From Symbiodinium natans (taxonomy: Eukaryota; Sar; Dinophyceae; Suessiales; Symbiodiniaceae): a stretch of 60,000 nt of DNA. A program made the position numbers and the translations under genes. Position 1 is the first letter of the stretch; the number at the start of each line of letters is the position of its first letter. The notes under the pieces were generated by a model, which was not told the DNA's origin, did not search any database, and saw only the letters and a program-made list of their open reading frames with translations. The DNA lies in contig CAJNDS010002301.1 in NCBI GenBank assembly GCA_905221605.1, forward strand, positions 12,501 to 72,500, in the 5' to 3' direction. Positions 32,748 through 44,700 of this stretch are shown here, in pieces.

Positions 32748-33407
32748 CTATATTCCTATTCGTAGTGTTGTACGGCTCTCGATTGCCGCGTGCTTCAGAC
32801 CACAACCGTGGTCGCAGCATCGGTTTGGGTGCTGGCAGAAGTGATCTAGCCACCGTCCCACCGTATGACATGTTGGTATTTCAAACTCTCCCCTCCTCCT
32901 CTCTCCATTCCCCATTCTGAAGATTTTTGCCCTAGAAAGCCTCATGTACTCGCAACATGACATACCACCTTTGAGCCCTAAGTTGCTCAACCCTTGCCTA
33001 AGCATCTCCCAACTCCCCCAAGTGCAGCTGTCCACCACACACGCGAAGCTGCTCGACAGACGTGAAATTGGATCCTTCAAAAAATGCAACATGTCCGCGG
33101 TTCCAGAAGCCAAGTGGTGGACGGGGAGCATCCAGGACTCGCCATCCTCAGCAAACGCCGCACAGCTGGTCATTCGCACTGTGAACGGCAAAGCTGTAAC
33201 CCTACAAAGCTCAAGAATATCCACCCTACGACTCGCCGAGTCCCCTGACACCGAGCAAAGCCTGGTCTCGTGACACGAGGACGCGTCTGCTTTGCTAGTC
33301 AGATGCCTTTGAACCGGCCAAGTATCCGATGGCGCATTGTTAAAAGCATTGTCAGTCCGGTAGAAACTCGCAAGAAAAACAGCATGCATGTGCTGAGCCA
33401 GGTCCAC
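32748..33407 (-). CDS. 219-residue single-frame hypothetical protein
   Basis: The minus strand is open from an ATG at 33407 to a stop at 32748, unusually long for this window. Composition is protein-like without low complexity (for example LSSSFACVVDSCTWGSWEML). The opposite strand also carries a 109-codon frame at 32944-33273, so the strand is not certain. No splice sites, signal peptide or family features are evident. The region 31.5-32.7 kb upstream and 33.5-34.9 kb downstream shows nothing I can support. Confidence 0.35.
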   Translation of the reverse strand: MDLAQHMHAVFLASFYRTDNAFNNAPSDTWPVQRHLTSKADASSCHETRLCSVSGDSASRRVDILELCRVTALPFTVRMTSCAAFAEDGESWMLPVHHLASGTADMLHFLKDPISRLSSSFACVVDSCTWGSWEMLRQGLSNLGLKGGMSCCEYMRLSRAKIFRMGNGERRRGEFEIPTCHTVGRWLDHFCQHPNRCCDHGCGLKHAAIESRTTLRIGI

Positions 33408-35050
33408 CTTCCGAGGTCTGTACCATCTGCATAGCCTCCGGGCCTTGCGTGACGTTTGGGAGGCGGGGGTGGAGGGGGGTGGAGGGGGGGGCTTGGAGGT
33501 TGCGCTTGTAGAGTGTTTAGGCGCTTAGATCCTGGGCTTTGTTGACATTGCTTGACTGATCTCCAACAAACGGGCCGCGAGGTTCAGGATTAAATCCGAG
33601 TGCGAGGTTCAGGTGCGGTTGGGGGTCCTTGAGCTTATATGGCCAACTGAACAAATCATCAAGTGCAGGATTGCTCTGGCAGGGGCGTGTTGTAGCGTGT
33701 GCTTGAGGGTATCGGCTGGGCGAGGTGCAGTCACTTTTCGTCATTTTCATCTAGGCCTAGTCTCACAAACTTTTGGTATTCGCATGTAAGAAATATATTC
33801 GCATACTGAGGGGGGGTGCGCGGTGGGTGCGGGCTACTCATGAAGTGGGCAGTTGGGGCCCAAATATGCGCAAAGCCTCTATTCCGTTTTTGTTGCCTGA
33901 CGCTTGCTGATTGGCCCAGCGCGCCGTGCCTCTGAACGCCTTCAGTGTCTCCCAAAGGTCGCTTGCTGGCAAAGGTCGCGTCGAGAGGGTTCAAGAGGCG
34001 CTGCTGCAGAACGGCGCTTCGTAAGAGGCTTTAGAGGAAGCAGTGATCAGTGATGACACGCCAGTTGAACAGATCTTTCAAGCCCCCCAAAGTTTTCCCT
34101 TTGGGTGGGGGCCAGGCAAAATAAGCTCTCGGGTCAAATCACAACTTCACATTTCCAGCCTTCCAGCATGCTTGCGAGCTGAACTAGGAGATCATGGGCG
34201 ATGCAAACACAAAAAGGGGTCAAGTGTTTGAGAACCTCCGGCGTAAAGACTGGCCACTTGGCTAAGATGCTCGCGTTCCAATACCATTTTCATGGCTGCC
34301 GGTCGAGCCAGCACCTGCGCGGTAGGCTGCTGACAATCGGGGGGCATTGTCCATTGCACGACTATCAGCTGGGTCAATGAATGCAAATCTTACCAACTGT
34401 TGCCAAGGGGCTAGCTGGTCGGTGTTGAGAATTCAGCAACTTGTCGTTGCTAGTCACTACACCGTTGACCCCCCAAACCCAAAGATAAAACTCTGTTGAC
34501 CACGAACAAGAGAACCCCACACAGCTGAAACAACGTCGCCGTAAACGGACACCTCTTGTGCACTAAGATGATTATGCTCGGTAATGACGTCGACGTTGTC
34601 AACTTTTGGTGAATGAAGATGCATGGCAGCGACTTTGAAAACCTGGCTTTGTTTCCAGAACCTTGTTCACAAGTCCAACGGATTCAACAGAGTTCTGTTA
34701 GCGGTAAACGCTGAACATTTCAGGGGGTACTTGTCCTGGTGCCTGAAAAATCTCACCATGCTTCTGCAGCCTAAGGTGCCATGCGTGATGATTTCATGAT
34801 ACAAGATGGCCAAGCAAGGGTTTCACCTATTCTAGACTATTTCGCATGCATCTACCCTCCCACCCTCCCGCAGCCTACAGCATGGACGGGTGGATAGGGA
34901 AAGACCTGATAGACCAATACTTGTAGACCGAGTCGCATCAACACCCGCCCCCCCCATCTTACTGCCCTTCATGACCACAAGCCTTGATACAGCTTTGGCT
35001 TGTTTTTCGCAATCGAAGCGCTCACAAGCAATGGGTTCACTAAGCGCAGG

Positions 35051-35364
35051 TTAACGCGCACGTCTGCCGTGCTCGGCTTGACCTTGCGAAGTGGAAGATG
35101 CTTGCAGCGCATAGGCCGCCTTACGCCTTTTCTCCTGCATTAGGAGATTGGCTTCTTGCCGTCGGCGTTGTCGCCACAGCTCCTGAGGAAGCTTCACCGT
35201 CCCTGGTGCGGCAGTCTGACACACCGGTAGATCGCCAGGGCGCACGTCCCCGAAGAATGTGCCAGATGCTTCGTCCAAGTGCAGAAACATACCATTTCCG
35301 ACGTTTTGCAGGTGCACCGCCCCCTCACTCGACCCGCTGTCCGCACGAAAGCGCGCCTTCGGGC
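35051..35364 (-). CDS. 3' terminal exon with beta-trefoil-like unit
   Basis: After the acceptor CATCTTGCAG the minus strand encodes 103 residues to a TAA. Residues about 21-60 (HLQNVGNGMFLHLDEASGTF) follow the hydrophobic pattern of a beta-trefoil repeat of the fascin type. The tail is a basic, probably helical stretch (QELWRQRRRQEANLLMQEKR). Third positions are strongly G/C-rich. The pattern resembles the N-terminal units of the NRPS-like gene at 53.2-52.1 kb. The upstream exons were not identified. Function unknown. Confidence 0.5.
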
Positions 35365-36001
35365 CTGCAAGATGGGGACTTTTGCACAAACTACGCCCTC
35401 TGCCTGTGTTGTTTTTTTAAATGTATGTTCTTCCTCTTCTCCGGTTCGAAATTTCTCCATTGGTGTTGAGGCCACCTCCCTTAGGGAGCAATCCAACCTT
35501 TTGGTCAGCAGCTTGGATGCTCACTTTGTTGCAACCCAAAAAAACCAGAAGTCCAAGAAAACCCTAAAGCCCACGGCGCCAGCCCAAATCCCCACCCGCC
35601 CTACCCCCCCCCGGAGAAAAACAAAGAAACGAATACAGAACCTCCCCTTTTGATCCTGGTCGCGGGGTGAGGCTTGGTTCCGGCGAGCTTCAGCTACAGA
35701 CCCCTGTGGTTCCCGTTTACCAGCAGTACAGTTCTGATTCTTCTCTGTTGCTTTCCGCTGTTCCGTGCTTCCTTTGCTGTTTGGTGGTTTGCTCTGCTTC
35801 CAAAGGTGCTGCTCTCTTTCTTAGGGGCTGGCAAGCAGCAAAGCGGCCCCCACGCAAGAAGCATCCACCGGTGCAGCCTAAGAGAGCGGAGTGATTGGAG
35901 GGGCCGAGGACAACGAAAGCCAGCCTGGATTCTAGGTGACATAAAGGCCGGCTTTAAGCACCTCTTCCAGGACACGCAAAACCACAACGCTGAACCCCAT
36001 C

Positions 36002-36028
36002 TGCCTTCCCCCCCCCCCCCCCCCCCTG
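36002..36028 (+). repeat. C-rich homopolymer tract
   Basis: Long C run embedded in a pyrimidine-rich stretch (35.99-36.09 kb). A CAC/ACC-rich stretch follows at 36326-36390. Confidence 0.9.
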
Positions 36029-36678
36029 CCCTTGCCTTCGCCTTGACGATCCCACCCCCTCTTCTTTTTTCTTAGCCTCCCCCTCAAACAGCTCGCAAGG
36101 CAGCGAGTCCAAATCTCGGGTCTGGTCCCCTCTTTCCCTCCCCATCCTCTTCTTGTAGTCTATCTGACCTTCTTGCTGGTTCGCACCACCACTGGGAGGG
36201 TATGCGGCCTTGAAAGGGACCCCATATAAACCCCATATATACCCTAGAAAACCCAGAAAGGTCCTGACTTCAGAATCCTTTAAGCAAGGTCAGGGACCAT
36301 ATTGAGGAGCCACGGAACTACCCGTAGAGAATCACCACACCACCACCGCACTACCACCGCACCACCGGCACCACCAGCGCCACCACTCCAACACCCCACT
36401 ACAAACCACCATAGGCCCATGCTAAGAACCCGAAGGGAAAGTTGGCAGTGTAAGCACTGCAGAACAAGCGATTGAGAGCAGAAACAGGTGACAAAAGGGC
36501 ATATTTTCCAGCAAAATCTTGGTCGACCTAAAAAGTCGTACGAACACGGGCTCCTACAGCGCGATCTAGAACGCAAGACCCCTCAAAATATAGTGCGACC
36601 GAATTTGTCCGCTTGGCATTCGTTCAAAACAGCCAACGGCCGTCACCGTCAAATTTAATGTGGTCTGCTGATTAGTGT

Positions 36679-36744
36679 GCCCCCCCCCCCCCCCCCCCAA
36701 CGAACGGATCCCCGTCTTTAGTGTGGGGGGGGGGGGGGGGGGGG
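36679..36744. repeat. Paired C-tract and G-tract, potential long hairpin
   Basis: A run of about 18 C, a 25-base spacer and a run of about 18 G. Both tracts are preceded by TTAGTGTG, so they look like two copies of one element whose homopolymer differs in base. The two runs are complementary and could pair. Confidence 0.85.
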
Positions 36745-36788
36745 CAATTTGGGGGGTTCTGGCTTTCGGCTTTATACGACTTTAAAAG

Positions 36789-36995
36789 GGATGAGTTTAC
36801 ATGAATTTCAAAGGGGTCCATATGATCTTAAACGGGATGAGCTTATGTGAATTTAAATGTGCTCCATATGTTTTTATTAGGGGTGCGATTGTATGAAGCT
36901 AAAGGGATCCATACGATTTGAAGAGGGATGAACTTCTCCACATGATTTTAGAAGGGATGGGTTTACATGAATTTAAAGGGGATCCATCTATCCCA
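36789..36995 (+). repeat. Degenerate ~46-bp tandem repeat, about 4-5 copies
   Basis: Units begin near 36789, 36835, 36882, 36927 and 36955 and share GGGATGAGTTTACATGAATT and a CCATATGAT-like end. Followed by an A17-type run at 37011-37027. Confidence 0.75.
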
Positions 36996-37309
36996 ACCAA
37001 CCCAGCCGGCAAAAAAAAAAAAAAAAAGTCCGGGGGACGAAACGTTTTATGTTTTACGGCATTCGGGCAACAGCTGGACTACCCCCTTGGAAATTTGATC
37101 GCCTGGCCAGGGTACAAAAGCATTTTATCAGGAAATCTTAGCTTTGGGGCTGGCCTGGAGACTTAAGATTTCAGGGCCCGGCAACCCGAGGACTCAATTG
37201 CTCAGGCTCAGATCTTTGGTCTCTCAGGCTTCGTTCAGAAGCGATTTCTAGACAACAACAACTCTATTCAACAGCCTCGTCGAAATTTTGCATCGCCCGA
37301 TTTGTTTTT

Positions 37310-37395
37310 CAGAATTCCGGGGGACCTCCTCAAATAGATCCCGCTGAATAATTTGCGGATGTTTTTTTCTCACAATTCCGGGGGACCGCACTTCT
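37310..37395 (+). repeat. Two-copy ~63-bp direct repeat
   Basis: The string AATTCCGGGGGACC occurs at about 37313 and 37375 with similar flanks (T-rich, then CA). Confidence 0.6.
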
Positions 37396-37739
37396 CAGGA
37401 TACAACATTACCCCAAATGTGTTATATTGATGGAGGCAATGCTGACCTCCCCAAAAACTCAAATATATGCAATAAACATAAGTCCAATAGTGACCCCCAG
37501 CCCCCCCTCCCCCACCAATCCCACACCCCCACGGGCTGTGAATCGTTCCCATGCTCAGTCATAAACACAAGCTCTGCTAAGCTTGCTTTCGTGGTTGTTC
37601 TTCTCCACTTTTTGCCCCTCTCCCTCTTGCTTGCGATCTGCGTACTCAGTGAGTGCATCCAGTGCGTGGTCGTTGGTCTTTGCTTTGTCATCACTTGGCA
37701 GGCCCATGCAAGAAAACCACAACACTTGTTTGCCAGAGT

Positions 37740-38189
37740 CTAGCCGCTAGAGGATTGCCCAGACACATCCAAACACCTGTCTTTCGCACTACGAGTACTG
37801 CTAAGCGACGCTGAAACTTCTCGCAATATGGCACGTGCAGGCAGGAGTACTTTGGTGATTTTGTATCCCGGTGAGTCCTCGTCCCCCTGCAAAGTCCACG
37901 CGTCCCGAAGGGAGTATTCGCAAATGCCCGGAAAAGGAACCCTCCAAAGCAAACGCGAAGAACAAGACCTCTCCAGTCCTTGGCTTGGGATGCACTTGGG
38001 CTTCACGGACAGCGGAGACCTTTATCACATAGACTCGCAACCAAGGCTCTGCAACTTCTCGACAAGGAGTTTTTGTTTCGCCATGGTCACGACAGCCCCC
38101 TCAGTCAAGGCATTCAGACCCTGTGTCGATTGGACCTCCTCCTCTTGAAGTTCAGGTTGATCGGGAGCTTCACCGGCTTCTTCTGGAAC
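37740..38189 (-). pseudogene. Two-exon gene fragment with homopolymer frameshift, function unknown
   Basis: Exon 38189-38029 encodes an acidic segment (VPEEAGEAPDQPELQEEEVQ) and a helix (TMAKQKLLVEKLQSLG). A 50-nt intron with GT and AAG ends leads in phase 2 to exon 37978-37740, which reads TGEVLFFAFALEGSFSGHLR and ILPSGRVDFAG. At the C5 run (plus strand 37883-37887) the coding-like frame shifts by one base and continues as DEDSPGYKITKVLLPARAIL to a stop at 37740. Losing one base in the run would give one continuous frame, so this is a frameshifted gene or a homopolymer sequencing error. No family recognised; the middle part looks like beta strands. Confidence 0.45.
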
Positions 38190-39289
38190 CTCTCCGCAGG
38201 ACTTTTCACCGTGCACTGGCGGGATGCTTGGACAGCGCTTATGCGACTACACACTGTAGCCCGACTGAGCATCGGTAAAGAACCCACTGACTATAGTCCC
38301 GCCGGACCAAGATTGTCTTGAGAAGGGGTGGACTAAGCTTTCGAGAGAAGGGCGGGTCACATTAAAACAAGCCCAAAGAACAAGATCCAGTCTCAGTGCC
38401 TGTTCTCTTTAGTATTCAGACTTGCTAAGGCACCCCTGTCGCACCTAGTCTTGAACGTTCACTTTTTGAAGCCCTTTGACCGAACTACCCTAAGCGCCCT
38501 CCGACCCTGCGCCTTGTCTTGAACTGGCTGGAGCAAGTCGTCCTCAGCCCTCGGCAGCACGCCCACGGGCCCACCTAGGTGAATCGTGCGCACCTGGAGT
38601 ATAAGCCATCATGTGTCTTCTTTATCATCTATTATCCTTGAACAGCAGTGTTTTAAACATAAGCCTTGTCACAGAAAAATGTGCGAGAACTAAAATCGGA
38701 AGGGCAAATACATTTGTGTGTAACCCACGCACTGCACGGCAACAAAATCTGGCGGAGTCTAAGGTCCTGTCTTCACCACTTCAATTGTTGCCGATTTGTT
38801 GGTCTTTACTTGTGGATGGAGCTCTACTTCAGTCTTTTTACATGTCCAAGGAAGAACTGGGTTGTACGAAATCATGAATAGCACAAAGGTGTCTCAGAAT
38901 CATGGCTTGGTCTGCACACCGGGCAGGTCCGCACCGAAGTTTGGTTGAACTAACGGTTTACACAACATGTGATCAGCACGAGAACCTTAGCAACTCTTAG
39001 TATTCTTAACACCATATCATTCGTATATTCGATGATGATACAGTATGATGAAATAATTCTTGTGTAAGGCCACGCCACTGCATCCCGAAGGAGTCTTGGG
39101 TTGCCACGTTTTGTCTATCGTGTGCGTCAGGCTCGCGGCTCGCATTTGGGGAGTGATCAAAGAATCAAGAATATAGAGAACGTGGTAGGCCCTGGTCGGG
39201 TAGGGGGCCGCCCTTGAGGCAAACTTCGTCTCTTGCGAGAAGGCTTTGCTCAACGAGGGGAGCCGGCAAAGACGAGTGTTTGCTGGCCT

Positions 39290-39589
39290 TTATGTGAAGC
39301 CCCTGGCGTGCACGAAGTCTTTTGAGTGCGTGAGCAGGAAAAGGTTACGGATCGATCTTTCCGCGACCAGCGCAGCAACCTGCAAGCCCCTGCTTGCACT
39401 GGCCCGGGGCAGCCCAAGAGATGAAGAAGTCTCCCGCTCACGGTTAAGTTTAGGGCTGGATCGTACAGCCGAGCTTACAGTTGCAATGGCGGCAAGCACT
39501 TCATAAACCGACCCCACAACTCTGAGCCTCATACCCTGCCGCAGGGTCTGCAGTCCGAGAGAAGCTAGGTTCTCTGAAAGTTTGCGCAA
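39290..39589 (-). CDS. Possible exon of an unrecognised gene
   Basis: About 99 codons on the minus strand, with protein-like composition (LRVVGSVYEVLAAIATVSSA) and G/C-leaning third positions. Borders uncertain. It lies 1 kb beyond the stop of the NRPS-like gene, so it is probably a different gene. Confidence 0.35.
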   Translation of the reverse strand: MRKLSENLASLGLQTLRQGMRLRVVGSVYEVLAAIATVSSAVRSSPKLNRERETSSSLGLPRASASRGLQVAALVAERSIRNLFLLTHSKDFVHARGFT

Positions 39590-39831
39590 GTACTCGCGAC
39601 AGAGATAACGTGCCTCCCAATTAGAATAGAACGACCATATCTCCTGAAGGAGTACAGAACAGTCGCAAACAAAAGCCGTCTGGCTTGATACGGGGGTCCA
39701 CCGCTGAGATACACTCTCTCACACACTCTATATGCCCTGCTCACTCGCAGCTAAACCTTGTTTTCTTACACGTTTCACTGGCTCGCTCCTCTTAAGATTG
39801 GCCTTCTAGAACTGAAACGACTGAGTATAAT

Positions 39832-39930
39832 TAGATATATATATATATATGTATGTATTATATCTATGTATATGTACATATACATGTATACAGATATATT
39901 AAAAACATATATATATATATACATATAACT
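39832..39930 (+). repeat. TA-rich microsatellite
   Basis: Interrupted (TA)n, (TATG)n and (ATAC)n runs. Confidence 0.9.
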
Positions 39931-40033
39931 TGAAATCTCAATTCAGCTGGTGCCGCAGGATGAAGCCGGCAGCCCGGCCCAGCATTCGTCTGCTGGGACC
40001 TACCGCCGAACAGCAGTACATGCAACGAGGCCT

Positions 40034-40056
40034 CGGGTTTAGGGTTTCGGGTTTAG
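40034..40056 (+). repeat. Interstitial telomere-type repeat (TTTAGGG)
   Basis: GGGTTTAGGG followed by a TTTCGGG variant and GGGTTTAGG. Confidence 0.8.
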
Positions 40057-40593
40057 GTGTAATCTGACTTCCAACGGAGTCTAGTGCACTTCGGGGGCCG
40101 TTGGCCGGTCTCGGCTCATTCAACCCAACTCTTTATGTTTGGCGAGACGTTTTGTGTTTTGCGTTCGGCTCAGGGTTTGGTGGCGCCAGGTTTATGTGGT
40201 CGCTGGGCTGAGTTCACTGCGTCCGCCGTATTCATTCAACGTTCTGACAAGCAACAAGCTGATGATGCATGGCCTGCGGTCAAGCTTATAACAAACCCAA
40301 AGGCAAGTCTTGAGCCAATCAAGGCCCTGCCTGCTCACCCTTGAGCACCTGACTGTTCTCCAAAACCACAGCGCCCTCATGAAGCACGGCCCCAGGGGAC
40401 CTCAGCGGAAACTCGAGGTTCAGGTCCACGCTGCAGCTCTCATATCCCCTCCGACCCTCATAATACCCGGTGGCTTTCCTTACGTTTGCGGATGGACCGG
40501 CTCCCTGCGAAACTTCTTATCATCCGAGCCGAAGCCGCTGAACATCTCTAAACGACGTGCTTAGGTGCGCGCCCAGAAGACCCCTAAGCCGTC

Positions 40594-41734
40594 TCAGCCG
40601 AGACGATTTAAATTGTTAGGCAATTGGGCGCTTGCTGGTTCTCTCGAAATCTCAAACCAGATCCCGTTCAATTTATTTCCCCCTGCGCTTGCAGCGTTAC
40701 CTGTCGGATGAAGAGATTCAAGCACGTGATTCGTTTTGCTGCCATGTTGCACCATTGAGTGTGGAAGCATGGAGGTATACGACTCGAGAACAGTGGGTGC
40801 CAGCTTGATCACCATGTTTTCGACTGTGTGACATGTCGTATCGCACTCCCAGCCCACGCAACATCCATTCCCCATCGAGAGCAAGTCATACTCCAAGGCC
40901 AATCCAAACAAGCAGCAGTTCTGCCCAACCGTCGCACCCATCAGCCTGTAATACCAAACTAGAAACTCCGTACCCTGGAGTGCATCAACTGCGTCTTCCA
41001 TCACTCCGGACAAGATCATCATGACCGTCCAGCTAAGGTGATACTTGCTGAAGAAGGTGTAGTCGCCCTCCTCGTACTTACCGATGATGCTCCACTTGAG
41101 GACGTAGTTCAACAGCAAGATGCCCACGCTGATGGATGCGTAGATGAAGGGGAGCAACAGCAACATTAGGATCAAGCCATAAGATGTCCAGGTTTTCCAG
41201 GCAAGCATGCAGGCAAGCAGGCACTGATAGATGGGCACGGGGCTGCAAACGATTGCAGCAGCAATGACGCCGAAATTGAAGCCCCAGAAGAATTCATCTG
41301 AGTTTACCCTGCGCATGGCTTCCCACTCTGTGGCCAGCTGGTCCTCTGTCGAGGTCTGAAACCTGAGGCGGACAGGTTTGCCTCCAACTTGGCCAGTGTT
41401 GATGCTTTCGGGTGGAAAGTAGGAGTCCACGGGCGCAAGTGAAGCGGATCCAAGAACAGCACGCTCACCAATGCACGTCCCTGGCATCAGGACCCCGTGG
41501 TCCAGTACATTGGCGCCACGAAGGAGTTTAACTTCCTGTCTTCCCACAGCGCCCGTGCAGTGCACGGAAACCACTGAGCCAAACACGACATCGTCTTCGA
41601 CAGTGAAGCAGTCGTGCTCTGCCACGTAGACAGTGTCCATCTGCACACGCCGACCGATCTTGGAACCAAGCAGCCTGTACATGATGCTCAGCACCTCTGT
41701 GCCCACGAAAGGGTCCATAGCGTCATCGAAGCTC
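40594..41734 (-). CDS. NRPS-like gene, last exon: Pls/PosA-type terminal membrane domain
   Basis: One 1.14-kb exon (acceptor GCGCCAG/G, phase 2) begins with beta-helix-like turns ([20 protein letters not shown], then [20 protein letters not shown]). Two strongly hydrophobic segments follow ([20 protein letters not shown] and [20 protein letters not shown]). A second helix-type unit ([20 protein letters not shown]) leads to the stop at 40594. This alternation of membrane segments and hexapeptide-like turns is the layout of the terminal domain in epsilon-polylysine-synthetase-type enzymes (Pls/PosA/FUM14, TIGR02353-like, from memory). It may release or polymerise the bound substrate, by analogy only. 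Confidence 0.75.
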
Positions 41735-44700
41735 CTGGCGCAAACGGCCTGCTCATGTAGCCAAGTTCGAAAAGCATCTTTGTGCCACTCCGATGAACCT
41801 CAAGGACTCAAGGACCAGCTTGGCATGTGGCGTACACGTACTAGCAATACGTTTCTGCTCAATGTGCTCAGCAAGCAAGCAGGGGTACTTCACTTCAACT
41901 AATCTGAGCTGCAACACGCTGAAACCGAAGCTACGCCTTCTCAGAGCACAAAAGAATGTGCGACACTACTCCTTAGATCCTTAGATACTGGGCCGTTTGC
42001 TAAGTTTGCTACCCATGCATTTCTGATGCACTTCGGTCGCTTCGGAAACTCGGAACCTTCGGCGGGTGCTTCCCCAGGAAGGAGGCGCCCAACCAGCGCA
42101 CGCTTTTGAAGGACGGTCAGCAGGAAGAATGTTAGTGCGAAGCCGTGCCGGTACACCAGAGGCGCCAACAACCAGAAGATCCAGCTGCCGCCTTCTGGAG
42201 AACAACACACAGTACTTGGACATCACACAGCACCGAGAACAGCGCGAAAAGGAAGAAACCGCTATTTTCAACATGCTGTAGTTAATTCAACGATGACATG
42301 ACAACGAAAGCAGCTTTCATCGGACGTGCCCGCGAACGTCCACAGTAGCTCCAGGGCATAGATGGTCGGGACGATGGCCGCACTGTGCAAGATCAAAAGC
42401 CAGGGCAGTCCCACAGCAAGACGAAGTTGATCCTGCCAGGATCAACTTCCCTGTTCTTGGGACATCGCTGTGTATCCCAGCTCCTAGAATTTAACAACTG
42501 AAGTGTTGAGACTCTTGCCCTTCCCGATCCTGCGTCACGAGGCGTTCTATCTTCGAAGGCTGCAAAGGGCAAACGGCTCCCACCGGGCCCATCCATCCGG
42601 AGGTCGATGCTAGCGGCGGCACCTCCGAACCGCTGGCGACCTGGGAATAAACCCTCAAGCATGATTTCTTCGCAGCTTGCGGAACTTTGGGGCTTGGGAA
42701 GGAGGGCTCTGGATGTGAAAATGAGGGCCAGGGGCGTGCAGTGTGCCGGGAGGCACAACAAAGTCGAAACGACCACGTTGCCCATGCCTGCCAAGGCGCA
42801 TCTGTGCCCAGTACCAGCATCGCCCGAGGCATCACACAAGACTTGGACTGCACCTTCACAGTCCCCAAGATGAGTTCGCCATCCATCAAGCCTGCCAGGA
42901 GGAAACTGGTGATAACATTTACGGGAGGCGGAATGAGGGAACTGGGTACAAGTATCTTCTATCCCCCTATATGTACCCTTGGAGGGATTCTGTAGGGTGC
43001 CAAATTCCCCATTCCCTTCTAAGAGTTTTCTGGGGCTTTCCTTTCCGTCGCCTGCGGCACAGATGCGGGCGTGGTTGATCGACACATCGCTGCCAATGGT
43101 GACCAGATCAGGCTCCTCCAGCTCGGGGTCGTTCAGGTCCACCTTCACAAGGCTTCAAATCATGTTGATTACTTTCCCCCCCAGTTGTGCATTAACAAAC
43201 GAACCTTGAACTTTAAATCCATCCACATCCTGGATCCTGACCGTAGCTCCTTGCAGACCCTGACAATCCGCCTCGAAGCTCTTTTCCGCCCCCTACCCCG
43301 AACAATTCAGGGGAAGAGGAGAACTGCTTGCGGGCAGCGAAGGGTCTGCACTCATCAGCGCAGCACATGCGTGACTGTGGAGCGGAATGGGACTTCTGCA
43401 AGGGAGGTGTATTCGCATCCCGGCAATGCAGCCAAGCATTCTCTACGTCTGTACATCCTTCGTCTTCCAGGCAGGCAAGGCAATCAACTGCAAACCGAAG
43501 GCCGAGGTGCCCTCTCGCCGATGTCTGCACCGAGGGCTCGGTAGAAGTAAACCAAAAGGCACCTGAACTCTTGCTGAGCTTGGTCATGCTTGGTGCAGGG
43601 CATTTTTCATGACGACCCTGGGGGCCTGCACAGTTGGGGTTGAGGGGGGCTGCTTGCTTTATGGCTTCACAGCCTTTCAGCTTCAATGGAGGACTCAGCG
43701 TCCAAGAGTTATCCCTTCATACCATGCAAGAGTCGAATTTGTCTGATTCCATCTGCGCATACTATTGCTTGGAAGATCGCAGGGTTTTTGAAGCACAGGT
43801 CTGCTGAACCTTTGCTATCCTTGCGCAGCTTCAAGAGGCTTTCCTTTCCTTTGATCTTCGCGAAGAGTGGGGCTTGCCAAGCATCCGGTATACCGGGCGT
43901 TGGAAGAAGCATCGGCTTTCGCAGGGGTGCAGTCCTGGAACGTCCTACACCCTGCCTGGCGCCGCCAGTGAGCACTACCTCCCTAAACCCTAAACCCTAA
44001 ACCCTAAACCCTGTTGAGATGTTCTTGGGAAGCCAGTCAGGTCACGTTCCCGAGATGAACTCGGAGATCCGGTCTCGGCACTTCTCCACCAAATGACGCT
44101 GGAAGAGCCAAAGGAAGTAGGTCTTCCTTACTACAAACTGGGATGTTCCCCCTTTTGCAAACAGTCCTTAATAGGGGATTATAGTACCCCCCCCCCCCAT
44201 TATAATCCCTATAAAGGACTGTTAGTACAAGGGGTAACATCCAAAAACATCAGTATTGCCATCATACCCTTTTGGTGCTGGGATTGTCGGGTTCGGGATT
44301 GTCTTTTTGGCTTTTCAACCTGAAGCCGGTGATAAATCCGTTCTTTTTTTTAGGCTAGCCCTTCTCTAGCAGGTCACTACTGCAACATCCACGCGATCCC
44401 CGCAAATCTAGGTTTTGGCCCAAGGCTCCCAAACAAGGGATACCTCCCCGGCTCTAAGCGTCCAACGACCAGCTGCTTCAATGCAATGCACACAGCGGCC
44501 TTCCAGGCACCAGCATAAAAAGCAGCTACACACAATAAACAAATAGAAACAAGTACCGCAAATATAACTAGAATTATATATATATATATATATAGCTATA
44601 TTTGTGTATACGCACACTTTTTGTATACGTGTATAAACATAAATAAGTAATATATATATATATATATATATATATGTCCGTATATATATATATGTATATA

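Noticed and set aside
40310-40325. Possible relic of the dinoflagellate spliced leader (TTGGCTCAAG on the minus strand)
   Set aside because: Only ten bases match the leader end and no retrocopied gene follows; chance cannot be excluded.
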